Numbered from the stretch's first letter, positions 1 to 10,940 are shown. The stretch is 64,000 nucleotides of DNA from Acanthornis magna (GCA_036785705.1 JAWUZG010000157.1:1116001-1180000), one strand, 5' to 3'. The notes: generated by a model not told the origin, from the letters alone. Numbers and translations are program-made.

Positions 1-354
1 ATACCTCCCAAAAGGAACTGTCAACTACAAATTAATTTGGAACTGAAGAAACATAGACGGGAGGATTTCTGCCTTCAGTTCTGAGGCAATCCAGAGGATC
101 CGAGACTCCAAGATAGGCGCCGCGCTGGCAGAAGGGGGCAGGGATCGGAGGGGGGGAGTTGAGTGAAGTGTAAATTGTCTTCTGGGCTTAATGAATATGT
201 AACAGTTAAAGAAAGTACTTCAGTTCACGGTAAAATGAATGGATTGCGACTCTGGCAAAATTGCTAAGCGCCCAGCGCTGTTTTCCTTTTGCTCTATTAA
301 TAAATGTTCCATATTATGTTGCTAAAATTTCAGCTTGTTAATTCATTTATAACA
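1..354 (+). repeat. LTR-A, 3' part of a copy cut by the window edge
   Basis: This matches the last 350 or so bases of the complete LTR at 1580-2225: the same order of motifs, an AATAAA at about 297, and an end in ...TTTATAACA. The counterpart in the other palindrome arm is 22998-23350. No internal retroviral sequence is attached on the right side, so it is probably the tail of a solo LTR whose head lies outside the window. Confidence 0.8.
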
Positions 355-1020
355 CGGGGAAAGGACAGCCAGAGATGAGTGGAACCCCCGAAACCGGGAA
401 GCCCCCGAACCGCAACTCCCGGGCACCGGGAGCCCCCTGAACTTCCATTTCCGGGTACTAGAACACCCTCCACCCCCATTCCTGGGTACTGTGACCCCCG
501 GCATCCCCTTCCCCAGCACCAAGACCGCCATGTTCCCCCTTAGCTGGTCCCGGGACCTCCCTCAATACCCCAGAACTACCAATCCTGTGTACTGTGACCC
601 GCTGCATCCCCCTACCCAGCACCGGGAAACCCTCTTCCCTCTTATTTGGCACGAGGACCTCCCTGAACCCCCATTCCTGAGCACCGAGACATCTCTGAAC
701 CTCCATTTTCGGGCACCGGGACCTCCCTGAACCCCAATTCCCGGGAATGGGACTTCTCTGAACCCACATTCCCCGTCCAAGGAAACCCCCGATCCACCAT
801 TTCTGGGCCCCGGGACCCCCGTGAAACTCTATTTTGGGGCGGTGACCCCCCCGTGCCCCCCGGCAATGGGGCCACTTGACCCCCCATTCCCGGCACTGGG
901 ACCTCCTTGCACCCCCATATCCAGGTGCGAAACCCCCACTGCCGTGCACGGGGACCCCCTGCACCTCCATCCCCGGCGCTGAGACCCCTCTGAGCCCCCT
1001 TATCCTGCACCGATAATCCC
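355..1020. repeat. GC-rich minisatellite, unit about 30-36 bp
   Basis: Diverged tandem units built on a CCCCCATTCCCGGGCACCGG-like core with CTGAAC or CCCTGAACC spacers. The same array runs inverted at 22330-22997, and a shorter related one lies at 24200-24440 upstream of the MHC class I promoter. The long ORFs that cross it are low-complexity products of the repeat. Confidence 0.75.
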
Positions 1021-1110
1021 TTGCACCCCCTCTTCCCCCGCCCCCCGCGCTCCCTCGGTCACTTTCGTGTCTCCCAACCTGCGCCACCAGGATCCACCCA
1101 GCGAGCGCTG
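1021..1110 (+). promoter_or_regulatory. Decayed MHC class I promoter-like segment
   Basis: Read on the plus strand, an ISRE-like TCACTTTCGTGTC at about 1059 is followed by a segment that aligns with the reverse complement of the MHC class I promoter at 23800-23860. The X1/X2 (CRE) part is no longer recognisable and no leader exon follows. The inverted copy is at 22230-22310. It is probably a dead paralogue of the class I promoter. Confidence 0.4.
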
Positions 1111-1579
1111 ACTGCCCCCGGCACCGGGACCCCCTCCCGGCCCCGTCTGCTCCCGGCACCTTCTGCAAACAGCAGCGGAAAGTGTTCAAAAATTCATCAT
1201 TATTTTGATTCATTTCGTTGGTTTCCGGGGGACAACCGGTGAGACAGCAACTCACCACAAACCTCCGGGAGGGCAATAAAGGCTATGTGTGGGGAAAGGA
1301 GAGCACAACCACGATATACTAGAGGGGAAAAAAAGAAAAAAAAAAAGGCAAAAAAGGAGGGGGGGGAAGTAAAGTAGAATATACAATAAAATAGCATAAC
1401 ATTGCTATGAAAAAAAGAAAATAACGGCTCAGCTTTTTCTGATGGGACTTGGAGATTCTTGTCCGATCTCCGAACTGGGTCTGAGCCAGAAACCAGTGGG
1501 CTGGGAGAGACATTGCTGCTGAGGGGCTGAATATTTCGGAAATTAAAGTATCAAGTAACAACTGGAGGTTGTAGAGGTC
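1111..1579. other. Non-coding stretch with A-rich and G-rich runs
   Basis: No gene is visible. It contains a degraded homopolymer-rich run (about 1323-1365) and the left target site of the next LTR. The inverted copy is 21767-22200. Confidence 0.5.
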
Positions 1580-2225
1580 TGTGATAAATGAGTGAATGAT
1601 AAATGCTGACTTTCGCATATATGAATTTAACATTTACAAGTGATGTGTACTGTATGAAAAAAATAGTGTTAAGATAAAAATATAATTAAGTAGAAAAAGG
1701 TTAGGGTAAATTGTAACTTCGAAATAGTTATGATATGTTAGAAAACGTAGGAATAAAAACGTGGTAATAAATGCCTTTTAAGTTGATAAACCACAGAGCC
1801 GGGGATCAAGACATCTTAAAGAAAGAAAGAAGATAACCACAGGCATCCCAGCAAGTCTGTTATCTTGACTCACACCTCCCAAAAGGAACTGTCAACTACA
1901 AATTAATTTGGAACTGAAGAAACATAGACGGGAGGATTTCTGCCTTCAGTTCTGAGGCAATCCAGAGGATCCGAGACTCCAAGACAGGCGCCACGCTGAC
2001 AGAAGGGGGCAGGGATCGGAGGGGGGGAGTTGAGTGAAGTGTAAATTACCTTCTGGGCTTAATGAATATGTAACAATTAAAGAAAGTACTTCAGTTCACA
2101 GTACAATGAATGGGTGCACCTCTGGCCAAATTGCTAAGCACCCAGCTCTGCTTTTGCCTTTGCTCTATTAATAAATGTTCAAAATTATGTAGTAAAAATT
2201 TCAGCTTGTGAGCTCATTTATATCA
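1580..2225 (+). mobile_element. Solo LTR, family A, with 4-bp target duplication
   Basis: It starts TGTGATAAATGAG and ends CTCATTTATATCA, so the termini are TG...CA and form an imperfect inverted repeat. It is flanked by GGTC on both sides (1576-1579 and 2226-2229), a 4-bp target-site duplication. A polyadenylation signal AATAAA lies near 2170, as expected for an LTR R region. There is no internal retroviral sequence. The inverted copy at 21121-21766 has the same target site, so the insertion predates the palindrome. Confidence 0.85.
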
Positions 2226-2739
2226 GGTCCCAGAGCGCACGTTGGATTCCTTCATTTCAAGTTGAAAGCTCAGCTCCACTTTTCACTCTGATTTGTAAGG
2301 ATGAATGCAAACATTCAACAAAATTCCCATAGAAAGACCCCACGAAGGTTCGTGTTGGAAGAGTTCCCTCGGGGCAGCCTCAATTCCTGCCCTGCTTTAG
2401 TCCCTCTCAAGCCCCCTGTGGTTTCAGCTGCTTTGCTCTGGCTGCCCCAAATCACCGTTAATTCCACGGAATTGAAACAAATCCGAGTCCTGGTGAGTCG
2501 GGATAAGGGCAGGGAGAGGTCACTCAGAGATTGCCATCACGGGCTCAACAGCCCCGACGTGGGGAAATGAATAGGAGTTGGGACTCAGCAAATCAGAACA
2601 GGAGAGTGAGGAGTAAAATAAATCCGGAAAAACACCACCTTCTCCCGATCTCTGTCTCACTCCTGGACTTCACTTTATCCCCGGCTCCCTCCGTGCCCTG
2701 CCCAGCGGTGCAGGGAGAAGGGATGGGAGTGACGGTCAG
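2226..2739. other. Duplicated non-coding block, unrecognised
   Basis: It is present in both palindrome arms (inverted at about 20620-21120) but missing from the third copy, where LTR-A abuts the following block directly. It has an 89-codon open frame at 2301-2570 with no recognised domain. I do not call it a gene. Confidence 0.5.
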
Positions 2740-3840
2740 TTCGTGCCGCTGCTTCCCCTCAGGGGCAGGAATCCTTCCCCTGCCTCCGGCGTGGGATCCC
2801 TCCCATGGGGTCAGTCCCTGCCCTGTCCAGCGGGGGGTCCCTCCCATGGGCTCAGTCCCTGCCCTGTCCAGCGGGGGTCCCTCCCCACCCGTGCGGTCAC
2901 TCCTCGGCCCGGTCCCGAGGCGCGGGGCAGTCGTGTCGCAGCCGCGCTCCGGCCCCGTCAGCGGCAGCGCCGCTCCGTGCCGGGCAGGGCCGGCAGAAGG
3001 AGCCGGGCGGCGGCGGGGGTTGAATCCCGGCAGGAGCAAGGAGAACAAGAAGAACAAGAAGAACAAGAAGGGGCCGGGGCCGCCGGCGGTGTCCGATCCC
3101 CGCGAGCAGCGGGGAGGCCTCGGGGAGCGGCCGCGGGCGGGGCCCTTTGGAGCCGCCCCGAGGCCTTTGTGCCGCCCCGGGTCCCTGAAGGAGTCGCTCC
3201 GCGGGACGGACGAGGTGGGAAAGACAGGAAAGACACAGAAAAGAAGAAAATCCAATGCAAGAGCCGCAGCGAGGGGCGTCTCGGCCAGGCCGTGTCACTG
3301 AAGAGCTGCACCGAGAGAGCGGCGACGAGCGGCGGCGGTGAAAGAGCCTCAGCGGAGGGGCGTGCGATGGGAGGTGCGAATAGAATAAAATACAGAGATT
3401 CAAATAATAAACTGTGAAAGAGCAGCACCGGGAGTGGCGCTGCCTGTGACTAAAAAAGCTGCACCGAGGGACCATCGGGGCGGCACCGGGGGGTTTCGTC
3501 CGCTCCGTGTCACCGAAAGAGCCACAGCGAGGGACGGGCGGGGCGCGGCTCGGATCGACCCCTCCAGTGTCGCGACGAGCGGCGACCCCGCGGGACCGCG
3601 CCGGGGCCGAGCGGCGGCGGCAGCCGGAGCCGGGGAAGCCGCTTGGAGCGGCGGAGACGAGCGGGGTGTTCCCACCCAGCCCGCTCAGCCCTCGGGCACC
3701 GGGGGGATTCCGGGGGTTGTTCCCACCCAGCTCCGCTCAGCCCTTGGGCACCGCGCTGGGGCCGCCGCGCACTTTTCAACCCCGGCCGCCCCCACGGGGC
3801 CCCGAAACACCAGGAAATCACTCCTATGCATTAAAAAAGC
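2740..3840. promoter_or_regulatory. CpG-rich block, present three times, promoter-like
   Basis: Very GC- and CpG-rich. It begins with 2-3 copies of a roughly 40-bp repeat (GTCAGTCCCTGCCCTGTCC core), contains a short AAGAACAAG array at about 3036-3070, and then has recurring GTGTCACCGAAAGAGC-like segments. The copies are 19530-20640 (inverted) and 26685-27840. The long ORFs in all frames are compositional and no domain is seen. It could be a CpG-island promoter, but no gene can be tied to it. Confidence 0.4.
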
Positions 3841-4950
3841 CTTTTCAGCGCAGAGAGGGATGCGGGCGATGCCTTATGAGCTCTCCTCCCCTCAGTCCCT
3901 CCCGGGCACGGCCAGGCATTAGCTCGGCTCCCGGGGCTGTGGCCCGGCACCGGCTGCTGCCACAGGGCACGGGGGTGCCGCACTCGGGCATTAAACCCAA
4001 CAGATTTGGGAAGGAGGGACAGCCCCAGAAAGCCTCGGGGAGCCCTCGGCAGCTTGGAGCTGCACGAGGCCCAGAAAGGATGCCCTGGACACAGCGATGG
4101 CCCCAGCAGCGGCTCTGCCCCCAGCACGGGGCTGTGTCCCACACCCCACGCTCCAGCCCGAGCTTTGGGCTGCGGGAGCGGAGCTGCTGCACGGAGCTTC
4201 CAGCCCCGCCAGCCGCAGCTCTGATCCCTTGGGACGTGACGGCAGGGACGGGTGTCCGCCGGCGCTCGGGGTCTGTCAGCTTTTGCAATCCAGAGGGATA
4301 AACTGAGTCCAAAGTGGTGTCCATTTCCATCACTTGCCACTTCTCCTTTCTTTTCCATGAAGGATTTCACAGCGCTTCCTTTCACCCCAGAGATTTGGAA
4401 AACTAAATTCCCGGCTGCTCCTGCATCCCTGCAGCTTCCCCAGCTCCAGCCTCGTCCCTCCTCTCCCGTTTCCTATTCTCCAGTCTCTCCCTCCTATTCC
4501 TGCCGGCTCGGAGGAAGGAGATTCAGCCCCCGGCATCCCCTGCCTCCTCCTTCTGTCCCGTTTGGTGCACTTGGTGCTTCTGGAGCTGCCTGCCCGTGCA
4601 GCCGGACCCGCCCTGCGGCCGCTTAGCCATGGAGTGCAGGGAATGAATGGCAGGGATTATTGGGCTGGGCTGGCCCTGGCCGGGTGCCCGGTGCCACCAG
4701 AGCCGCTCTGGCACTCTCCTCACAGGTGCAGGACACAGAACACAGCAGGAAAGGCTCTAGGCTGGGCTAAGGGCAGGGAGATGTCACTCACTGCTCACCA
4801 TCAGGGGCACAAGAAACCCAAGCTGGGGAAATTATGGAATTTATTTCTAAACAAATCTCAGCAGGAGAAGAAGAACTAAAACAAACCCTAAAAAATACCC
4901 TCCCCAACCCTCCCTCCTCCCGGGCTCCCAGCCTCCACCTGCAGTCCCTC
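3841..4950. other. Conserved duplicated block, no gene recognised
   Basis: It is nearly identical in all three copies (inverted at about 18400-19500; direct at 27870-28960). It contains no recognisable coding domain. ORFs on both strands are shadows of GC-rich sequence. Confidence 0.5.
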
Positions 4951-4959
4951 CTGTGCTCT

Positions 4960-5250
4960 CTCTGCACGGGAATCTTGTCACCAGCCATGAACTTTGCTTT
5001 TGCCTCATCCTGGGATCTCTTCCCATAAAGGAACAACTTTTTCCAGCAGACATTCAGGGCCCGATGGCCTTTGAGCCTCAGGGTGTTTGTCCTGCAGCTC
5101 CTTGTAGGTCTCCTCTTCCCGTGCTGGGTCTCCTGCACCCCAGAACTCTGTCAGCTGCAGCTTTGCAAACGTCAGCTCAAGGTCTGCATGTTCCTCAACA
5201 ATTTGCTCGAGGTCCTTGGAGGCTGCCTCCAATCCGTTCTTCTTGTGTTC
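4960..5250 (-). pseudogene. Broken coiled-coil-coding fragment, copy 1
   Basis: The minus strand encodes a Glu/Leu-rich helical segment (core LEQIVEEHADLELTFAKL) running from about 5240 to 5005, where it ends at a stop. Comparison with copy 3 shows that the arms carry an extra base near the Leu-Glu-Lys-Val-Val stretch, which shifts the frame so that the basic continuation (DEAKAKF...) is read in another frame. Copies are at 18060-18360 and 28990-29250. The parent gene is not recognised. It is probably an exon relic rather than a working gene. Confidence 0.45.
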
Positions 5251-5689
5251 CCCTTTTGCATGGAGCCAATGGATCTGATGGCCCCTGGGCAGGGCCTGGC
5301 ACAGAAGGTGGAACCTGGGTCCTGCTGCAGCAGCGCTGGGGGAGCTCCAGGACTCGCTGGGGCAGCCACAGCACAGCCCGTTCCCAGGGAGGAGCCCAGG
5401 GCTCCGTGGGGCTCTGCAGGACCTTGTCCCTGGGGCTCGTCTGGATCAGCCCGGGCAGCTGGGCTGCACTTGGCTTCCTTTGTGTCCCTGGTTCCCCTGG
5501 CACAGCACCTGTCCAGCGCCGAGGGGACAGCAATGGGAGCGGGGCACTTTGGGGTGAGGTTCAGTGTGTGTGCCCGGGATAAATCCCAAATCCTTCCCTA
5601 AGGAGCAGCGAGGGCTGACAGAGCACAGGATGCCCTGCTGAGCACGGGATGGCCCCGGGGGTGATGTCAGACAAAGCTGGGATGGGAGT

Positions 5690-5907
5690 GCCAAAGAACA
5701 GGAGGAGGTGGAGCGAGCAGGAGAGGAAGGGACGGAGGAGGAAGAAGGGGGAGTGGGGAGGAGGGATGAAGGAGGAGAAGTGGGAGGAAAAGGAGGGATA
5801 GAGGACCAGAAAGAGAAGCAGCAAAAGGAGTTGCCGCGTGTGTCCATCACTCTCTGTGACTGCAACCCTCGGCCCCGGGAGCATCGCCCCCCCGGGGCAT
5901 CCCGCAG
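5690..5907 (+). other. Purine-rich leader exon of ZNF type, orphan copy
   Basis: An AGGAGG-rich tract (5698-5826) is followed by a segment ending CATCCCGCAG|GTGACC, with the donor at 5908. This layout matches the leader exons of the four zinc-finger loci. Here the next feature downstream is an MHC class II exon 1 rather than a zinc-finger exon. Counterparts are 17370-17600 (minus) and 29690-29917. Confidence 0.45.
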
Positions 5908-6705
5908 GTGACCGGGCAGGGGGAGCTCGCCCCAAATATCTTGGGCGGTGCCTGGAGTTCTTCTTGGGAGGTGGGATTTTTTGGACCTTGGAGGACTCCA
6001 GAACCGAGCCCCAAATATTTTTGATTGATCCGGGAGGGTTTGTTTCTTGGTTTTTTTTCGTGGAGGGCGGATGTTGGATCATGCAGAACTCCAAATGTGA
6101 GGCGCAAATGTCCCTTGGGGGGATATTGGGGATTCCCCGGCACGCGGGCTTTTAGGAGGGTCCCGGTAGCGGCTGGCGGGAGAAATGGGATGGGGTGGGG
6201 CCCGGCATGGTGAAATGTGGATTGGTGTGTGGGATGAAGTCTGGGGGAGGGGGATGGGTGGGATGGGGCCTGGGATGAGGCAGTTGAAGGTTCGGGATGA
6301 TGAGGCCGGGGGGAGACCCCACTCCTTCGGGGCTTGCGGGGTATCCACCACCTCTGAGGGAGTTTTGGGGTACGCCCTGATCCTTTGGGGGGTGGCAGTG
6401 ACAGGGGGGGAGACATGGCTCCGGCACCTCTGACCCCACCTGCGCCCCCCGGGAGCGGAATTTGGGGAGGGGAAGGTGGGGGGCGCCCAGGCCAGGCCCC
6501 CCGCGCTGTCCCGTTGGGGCCGAGTGCGGGGGGAGCTGTCCCGCGGGGCCCGGCCCTGCCCGGGCACGGCTGATGCCGCCCGCCCGCGCTCCGCACTGCT
6601 CCGGCCTGGTGCTCGCAGTGCCGCGCGGGGCGGGGCCGCTTTGGGGACCCCCCCAGGGCAGAGCGCGGCTGCTTTGGGGCTCTGGGCACCTGCCCGGCGC
6701 TGGGC
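5908..6705. other. Intronic and promoter-proximal GC-rich sequence
   Basis: The first 280 bp are a diverged duplicate of the sequence after each ZNF leader exon (compare 7450-7700, 35714-35890, 40457-40610). The last 250 bp before the class II exon 1 are GC-box rich. I could not find the class II S-X-Y boxes here, which suggests that the exon 1 copy has lost its regulated promoter. Confidence 0.45.
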
Positions 6706-6776
6706 ATGGGCCGTGTGGGGGCAGCTGGGGCCGTCCTGGTGGCACTGGTGGTGCTGGCAGTGCCCCCGGCCGCGGG
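6706..6776 (+). pseudogene. Orphan MHC class II beta exon 1 (leader peptide), copy 1
   Basis: The exon encodes MGRVGAAGAVLVALVVLAV followed by PPAAG, a typical bird class II B signal peptide, and ends at GCGGG|GTGAGC. Class II beta chains pair with alpha chains to present peptides on antigen-presenting cells. No beta-1 exon follows in the next 500 bp; the sequence runs into the ZNF-1 leader exon. This copy keeps the ancestral 71-nt length, whereas the copies at 16482-16551 and 30739-30812 carry length changes. It is a fragment, not a working gene. Confidence 0.75.
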
Positions 6777-7284
6777 GTGAGCGGGGGGCGCGGTGAGAAG
6801 GGGGGCGGGGGCTGGGACCCCAAAGTGAGCGAAATGGGGATTGGGACCCCCAAAGTGGTCAGGAAGGGCCTGGAAGCCCCAAAACAAATCATGGGAGAGG
6901 CGGGGTTTGGGACTGAGGGGACGATGGCAAAGGGACAGAAGAGCAGGAGGAAAGAGGGGGACGGGACCCCTGGACAGAGCGGGAGGGGGATGGGACACCG
7001 AAATTGAGTTGGGAGGGGTCTGTGGATTAGGAGAAGGATGGGCAAGGGGAGGAGAGGGGAGGGAAAGGTGGGGTTGGTACGGAAGAAGGGCGGTTCCATG
7101 GGGGTCCGGCTCTGTCCCCCAGCACTCGATCCCCGGCGCAATTCCCTGGGGCTCTGGGGAGGTGGATCCGCACTGGGGGGTCCTGAAGCCTCCTGTCCAT
7201 CCCTGGGACTGATCGGGGGATTCCTGCATCCCGGCATCCTGCACTGCAGCAGCCGTGGGGCAGATGAGGATGGGGAAGGGGGGT

Positions 7285-7449
7285 CTGGGATGAGACTAGA
7301 GGAGGAGTGGGAGGAAGAGCAGAGAGAGAGGAGAAGGAGCAGCAGAAGGAGCAGAAGGAAAAGGAGGAGCAGGAGAACCATGAGGTTTCACCACCCACTG
7401 TGTCTGCAGCACCCCTGGCTCTGGGATCATTGCCCCCCACATTCCACAG
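7285..7449 (+). other. ZNF-1 leader (5' untranslated) exon
   Basis: An AGGAG-rich tract is followed by a segment ending CATTCCACAG|GTGACT, with the donor at 7450. The same exon occurs on the minus strand for ZNF-2 (from 15303 upward). No start codon in frame with the zinc-finger protein is present, so it is probably untranslated. The 5' edge is not defined. Confidence 0.5.
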
Positions 7450-8269
7450 GTGACTGGGGAGGGGGAGCTTGACCCCAAATCTCTTATGGGGTCTTCATGA
7501 GCGTTTTTTTCTGGAGGAGTGATTGGAACTCACAGATTCTGGAACTGAGCCCCAGATATCTTTGCACGTCCCTGGTGAGGATTTTCTGGGCAGGAGGGGA
7601 TGTTTGGATCTTGCACAACTCCAAAGGTGAGCCATAAATGCACTTTGGGGGAATATGGGAGGGGATCCATGTGGGAATTGCCCAGTATTGGTGGGACAGG
7701 ACATCTGTTTTGGGGATCCCGGGGAGGGGTGGAACGCAGGAGTCCCGGAGTGGAGAGAGCAGAGAGGGGCGATAGTGGAGCTGGGGGACCCCCAGCAGCC
7801 TGGAGGGGTGGGGGAGCCTGGAGATGAGGCAGGGCTGGGACACTGTGATGCTGAAAGGGGCGGTGGAGAGAGGGGGAAGCCCCGAGTGCCTGGAGTGGGG
7901 GGAGCCTGAAGAGGGGGACCCTGGGAGCCCTGGGAGCCAAAGCACCATCAGGGAAGAAGGGACCCCTGGGAGCAGCGAAACCCCACGACATCCCTAAGCA
8001 GGAACCTGGAGAAGGCGGATCCCCAGGACCCACGGGAACCCCAGCAGCTTTGAGAAGGGGAACCCCAGAACCCCAAAGACAGGAGACAGGAAAGGAGGAA
8101 CTCCTGGGAGGGGTTTTTTTGCGTCACTCTTGATTTTTGGAGAATTTTATAAACACAAAGCACCCGGTGACTTCTAGAGCTGGACTTGGGTAGGAGGAAC
8201 CCCAAGGCCAAGGCACACACACCTTTTTTGTACCCAAACCAGGATTTCCAATTACCAAACATTGGCCAG

Positions 8270-9678
8270 ATGGAGAAGGAGGCTGTGAGGAAGAAGAAGA
8301 TGGCCCAGGAGCCGCAGGCAGGTGAGGAGGAAGTCACTGCCCCTTTCCCCCTCTCTTCTCCTCCATCTCCCAGCCCAGCATTGCCCCTGGCTGCAGGAGA
8401 ACCCCACTGCTGACACTGTCCTGTCAGGGAGGGTTAGGCGGATTCTCCTTCCCCTTCCCTCTGGCACGGAGGCAAATCCCAAATCTTCTCCTTGTCCTTC
8501 CTTCCCCAGAACAAGAGCTGACGACCAGGGAGGAGAAATCCTTGGGGCAGAACCTCATGGAAGAGGCCGTTTTGAGCAGCTCCACAGTGCAGGAATCCAA
8601 TGGGGAGGAAATGCTGCGGAGGTCTCACTCGAGGAGGGGCTCCAAAGCTAGCTCAGGGTGCTCTGAGGAGGAAAGACCCACCCTGTGCCAGGAAGGTGAC
8701 CAGAGCTTCAGCCAGAGCTTGGGCCAGGTGGTCTATGGGCAGCTTCACAATGGGGAGAAGCCCTTCAGGTGTGAGGAATGTGGGAAGAGCTTCAGGTGGA
8801 GGAAGAACCTCATCTGCCACCAGATGATCCACACTGGGGAGAGGCCCTACAAGTGTGGGGAGTGTGGGAAGAGCTTCAGAGACAGCTCCTGCCTGATGGT
8901 CCATCATAGGATCCACACTGGGGAGAGGCCCTATGAGTGTCTCCAGTGTGGGAAGAGCTTCAGAAGAAGCACTGACCTGACCCTCCACCTGAGGATTCAC
9001 ACTGGGGAAAGGCCCTATGAGTGTCGAGAGTGTTGGAAGAGCTTCAGCAGGAGCTCCTACCTGACACTTCATAAGAGGATCCACGCGGTGGAGAGGACCT
9101 ACGAGTGTCCCGAGTGTGGGAAGAGCTTCAGTTGGAGGAAGGACCTGATTGTCCACCAGCGCATCCACACCAGGGACAGGCCCTATGAGTGTCCTGAGTG
9201 TGGGAAGAGCTTCAGAAAGAACTCCCACCTGATCATCCACCAGAGGATCCACACCGGGGAGAGGCCCTACAAATGTGGGGAGTGTGGGAAGAGTTTCACA
9301 TCCAGCTCCCACCTGATCGTTCACCAGCGGATCCACACTGGGAAGAGGCCGTACAAGTGTGGGGAGTGTGGGAAGAGCTTCAGCCGGAGCTCCCACCTGA
9401 TTGTCCACCAGCGGCTCCACAATGGGGAGAGGCCCTATGAGTGTCCCGAGTGTGGGAAAAGGTTTCAGAGCAGCTCCGATCTCCTCAAACATCAGCAGAT
9501 TCACACAGAGGAGAGGCCCTTCCGCTGCCCTGACTGCAGGAAGGGTTTCAAGCGAAACTCCCACCTCATCAGGCACCAGCGCATCCACACCGGGGAGAGG
9601 CCCTATGAGTGTCCTGAGTGTGGAAAGAGCTTCTCCAGGAGCTCTCACTTGATCCAACACCAACAGAGGCACCGATAA
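8270..9678 (+). CDS. ZNF-1, C2H2 zinc-finger protein, 11 fingers
   Basis: Two coding exons: 8270-8321 (non-coding part from 8243), which encodes a short basic N-terminus [18 protein letters not shown], and 8510-9678. The donor G|GTGAGG and acceptor CCCCAG give an open join in phase 1. About 75 acidic, Ser-rich residues are followed by 11 tandem C2H2 fingers with HTGERPY linkers, ending HQQRHR-stop. All fingers keep CxxC and HxxxH; finger 4 has CRECW in place of the usual CGK. No KRAB or SCAN domain is seen. It is probably a nuclear DNA-binding transcription regulator; the target is unknown. Three paralogues in the window share exon layout. The polyadenylation signal is at 10075. Confidence 0.85.
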
Positions 9679-9763
9679 GGGAAGCCCTGCGAGTGCCCTG
9701 AGTACAGGAAGAGCTTCGTGTGCTGCTCCAATTCCATCCCCCATTAGAGGAGCCACGTTGGGA
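9679..9763 (+). pseudogene. Vestigial zinc finger after the ZNF-1 stop
   Basis: Directly after TAA the same frame continues GKPCECPEYRKSF...H-stop-RSH, a degraded C2H2 finger. Equivalent remnants follow the stops of ZNF-2, ZNF-3 and ZNF-4, and the ZNF-4 one keeps all four ligands. The stop has replaced the inter-finger linker. Confidence 0.7.
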
Positions 9764-10074
9764 AGAGCCCTGGTGACCCACATTCCCTGTGACCCACATT
9801 GCAAAGACACCTGACAGGTGATCTCCACGTCCTTCTGGATCTCTGTAGGCAGCTGGATGAACACAGGGGCAGGAACATCCATGGGAACTCTGATGGAAAT
9901 CGGAAATTCATTGGGAAGAGAGGATTTGTGGACTTTATACTCACAAAAATCTCACCTGCTCTGTCCAGTTGTTTCTTCTGGTGGCATCAAGCAGCACTGG
10001 ATGATCTTGGAGGTCTTTCCTAACCTAAATAATTTCCTTCTTCATTCTGTCAAAACAACCAAAATTGAGGTTCA

Positions 10075-10080
10075 AATAAA
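10075..10080 (+). terminator. Polyadenylation signal of ZNF-1
   Basis: AATAAA about 400 bp after the stop. The same context recurs after ZNF-3 at 39794. Confidence 0.6.
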
Positions 10081-10154
10081 GAAATTGAACAAAGGGGTCA
10101 AAAGCCGCACCATTTTACTTGGATTTGAGGATGAACATGTGGTTGGTTCCCAGG

Positions 10155-10449
10155 ATTATTTGGGAAGGTTTGGGTGTTGTGGGGCCACCAACCCAGGCAG
10201 ACGGGGCCACAATCTTGTAGCTGTGCTGGCAGAACAGGGAGTTCAGATGAGCCTGTCTGTTCTCCAGGAATTCCAGTTGTCTGTCCCAGTCCCTGGCCTG
10301 GGTCTCCCCATTTGGGGTGCACCCCCCAAATTGCCCAAATCACTGCTGAAGTGCCCAAGCTGCTCCTGGCTGTGGCTGTTCCTGTCCACCAACCTCTCCT
10401 GGTCAGTGTCATTGGGGCTGGGAGGTGCTTTTGTGGCTCTTGAGGGCAT
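10155..10449 (-). pseudogene. Divergent MHC class II beta-1 exon fragment
   Basis: The minus strand reads in two frames with the landmarks of a class II beta-1 domain. The first part, from 10449, has N-D-T (the N-x-T sequon site), ERLVDR, QEQ and HFSSDLG. The second part, about 10310-10160, has QARDW, EFLENRQAHL and CQHSYKI, the family's helix and second-cysteine region. The frame shifts between them, near 10310-10320. The first cysteine position is lost. The strand is opposite to the class II tail exons at 10705-10935. It is a broken relic, recognised by motif order. Confidence 0.6.
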
Positions 10450-10499
10450 TTGTGGTGCTGGGAGGGGGTTTGGGGGCTTCTGGGGGCTCTGTGAGGAGG

Positions 10500-10704
10500 T
10501 TTGGGGTCCCAGCAGGGCTGTGTGATTTGGAGAGACCTTGGATGTGTGTAGGGGGAGATGAGAATGGGATTTGTGTCTCTTGGGCCCATTTATATTGCAG
10601 GGAGTGGTTGGGGGGGTCCTGGGGGGAGCTGTGGGGTGGTTTGAGGGGTCTGAGAGTGACTGTGGGGCTGGCAGGGCATGTTAGAGTGGTTGTGACACCC
10701 CCAG
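10500..10704 (+). other. Class II-type intron sequence
   Basis: It precedes the transmembrane exon and is closely matched by 39840-40060, where the homology stops in the first bases of that exon. No coding sequence is seen. Confidence 0.45.
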
Positions 10705-10799
10705 AGCCCCAGAGCTTCCACCAGACCCCACCCCCCAAGATGCTGTTGGCATTTGGGGGCTCCATGCTGGTGTTCATCCTCCTGGTGCTGCAGGAGAAG
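10705..10799 (+). pseudogene. MHC class II beta transmembrane exon, divergent
   Basis: It is bounded by CCCCCAG|AG and GAGAAG|GTGAGG, 95 nt. It encodes a short connecting peptide, then KMLLAFGGSMLVFILLVLQ, which lines up with the class II beta KML...GG membrane segment. The membrane helix is shorter than usual and there are no complete beta-1 or beta-2 exons in frame upstream. Confidence 0.5.
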
Positions 10800-10889
10800 G
10801 TGAGGGGGGGTCCCCAGGGGTCGTGTGTGTCCCCCCCAGAGTGTGTGTGTCCCCCCATCCCGGTGTCACCCCCTTTTCCCTCCCCACAG

Positions 10890-10940
10890 GGCTCCTGGCC
10901 CAGCTCCTGCTCCCCCACGGGAGGGAATTTGGGGAGGGGG
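10890..10940 (+). pseudogene. Putative MHC class II beta cytoplasmic-tail exon
   Basis: The acceptor TCCCCACAG|GG at 10889 is followed by a sequence shared with 24435-24482 on the other strand, in the same position after the transmembrane exon. It supports the class II reading of both loci, but is too short to be certain. Confidence 0.35.

Noticed and set aside
458..1276. Long minus-strand ORF of 272 codons (and its mirror at 21949-22791)
   Set aside because: It is made of GC-rich minisatellite units read through; no domain, and other frames are equally open.
6400..6705. Class II S-X-Y promoter upstream of the orphan exon 1
   Set aside because: I looked for X (CCTAGCAAC-like) and Y (CTGATTGG) boxes and did not find a convincing set; only GC boxes.
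5847..7381. Proline-rich minus-strand ORFs of 400-465 codons, and mirrors at 15994-17393
   Set aside because: They run antisense through the leader exon, the GC-rich promoter-like sequence and class II exon 1; composition only.
8653..9882. 409-codon minus-strand ORF opposite the ZNF-1 fingers (similar ones opposite ZNF-2, ZNF-3 and ZNF-4)
   Set aside because: Antisense of tandem C2H2 repeats is open by codon structure; the LP-TL repeats are the mirror of finger linkers.
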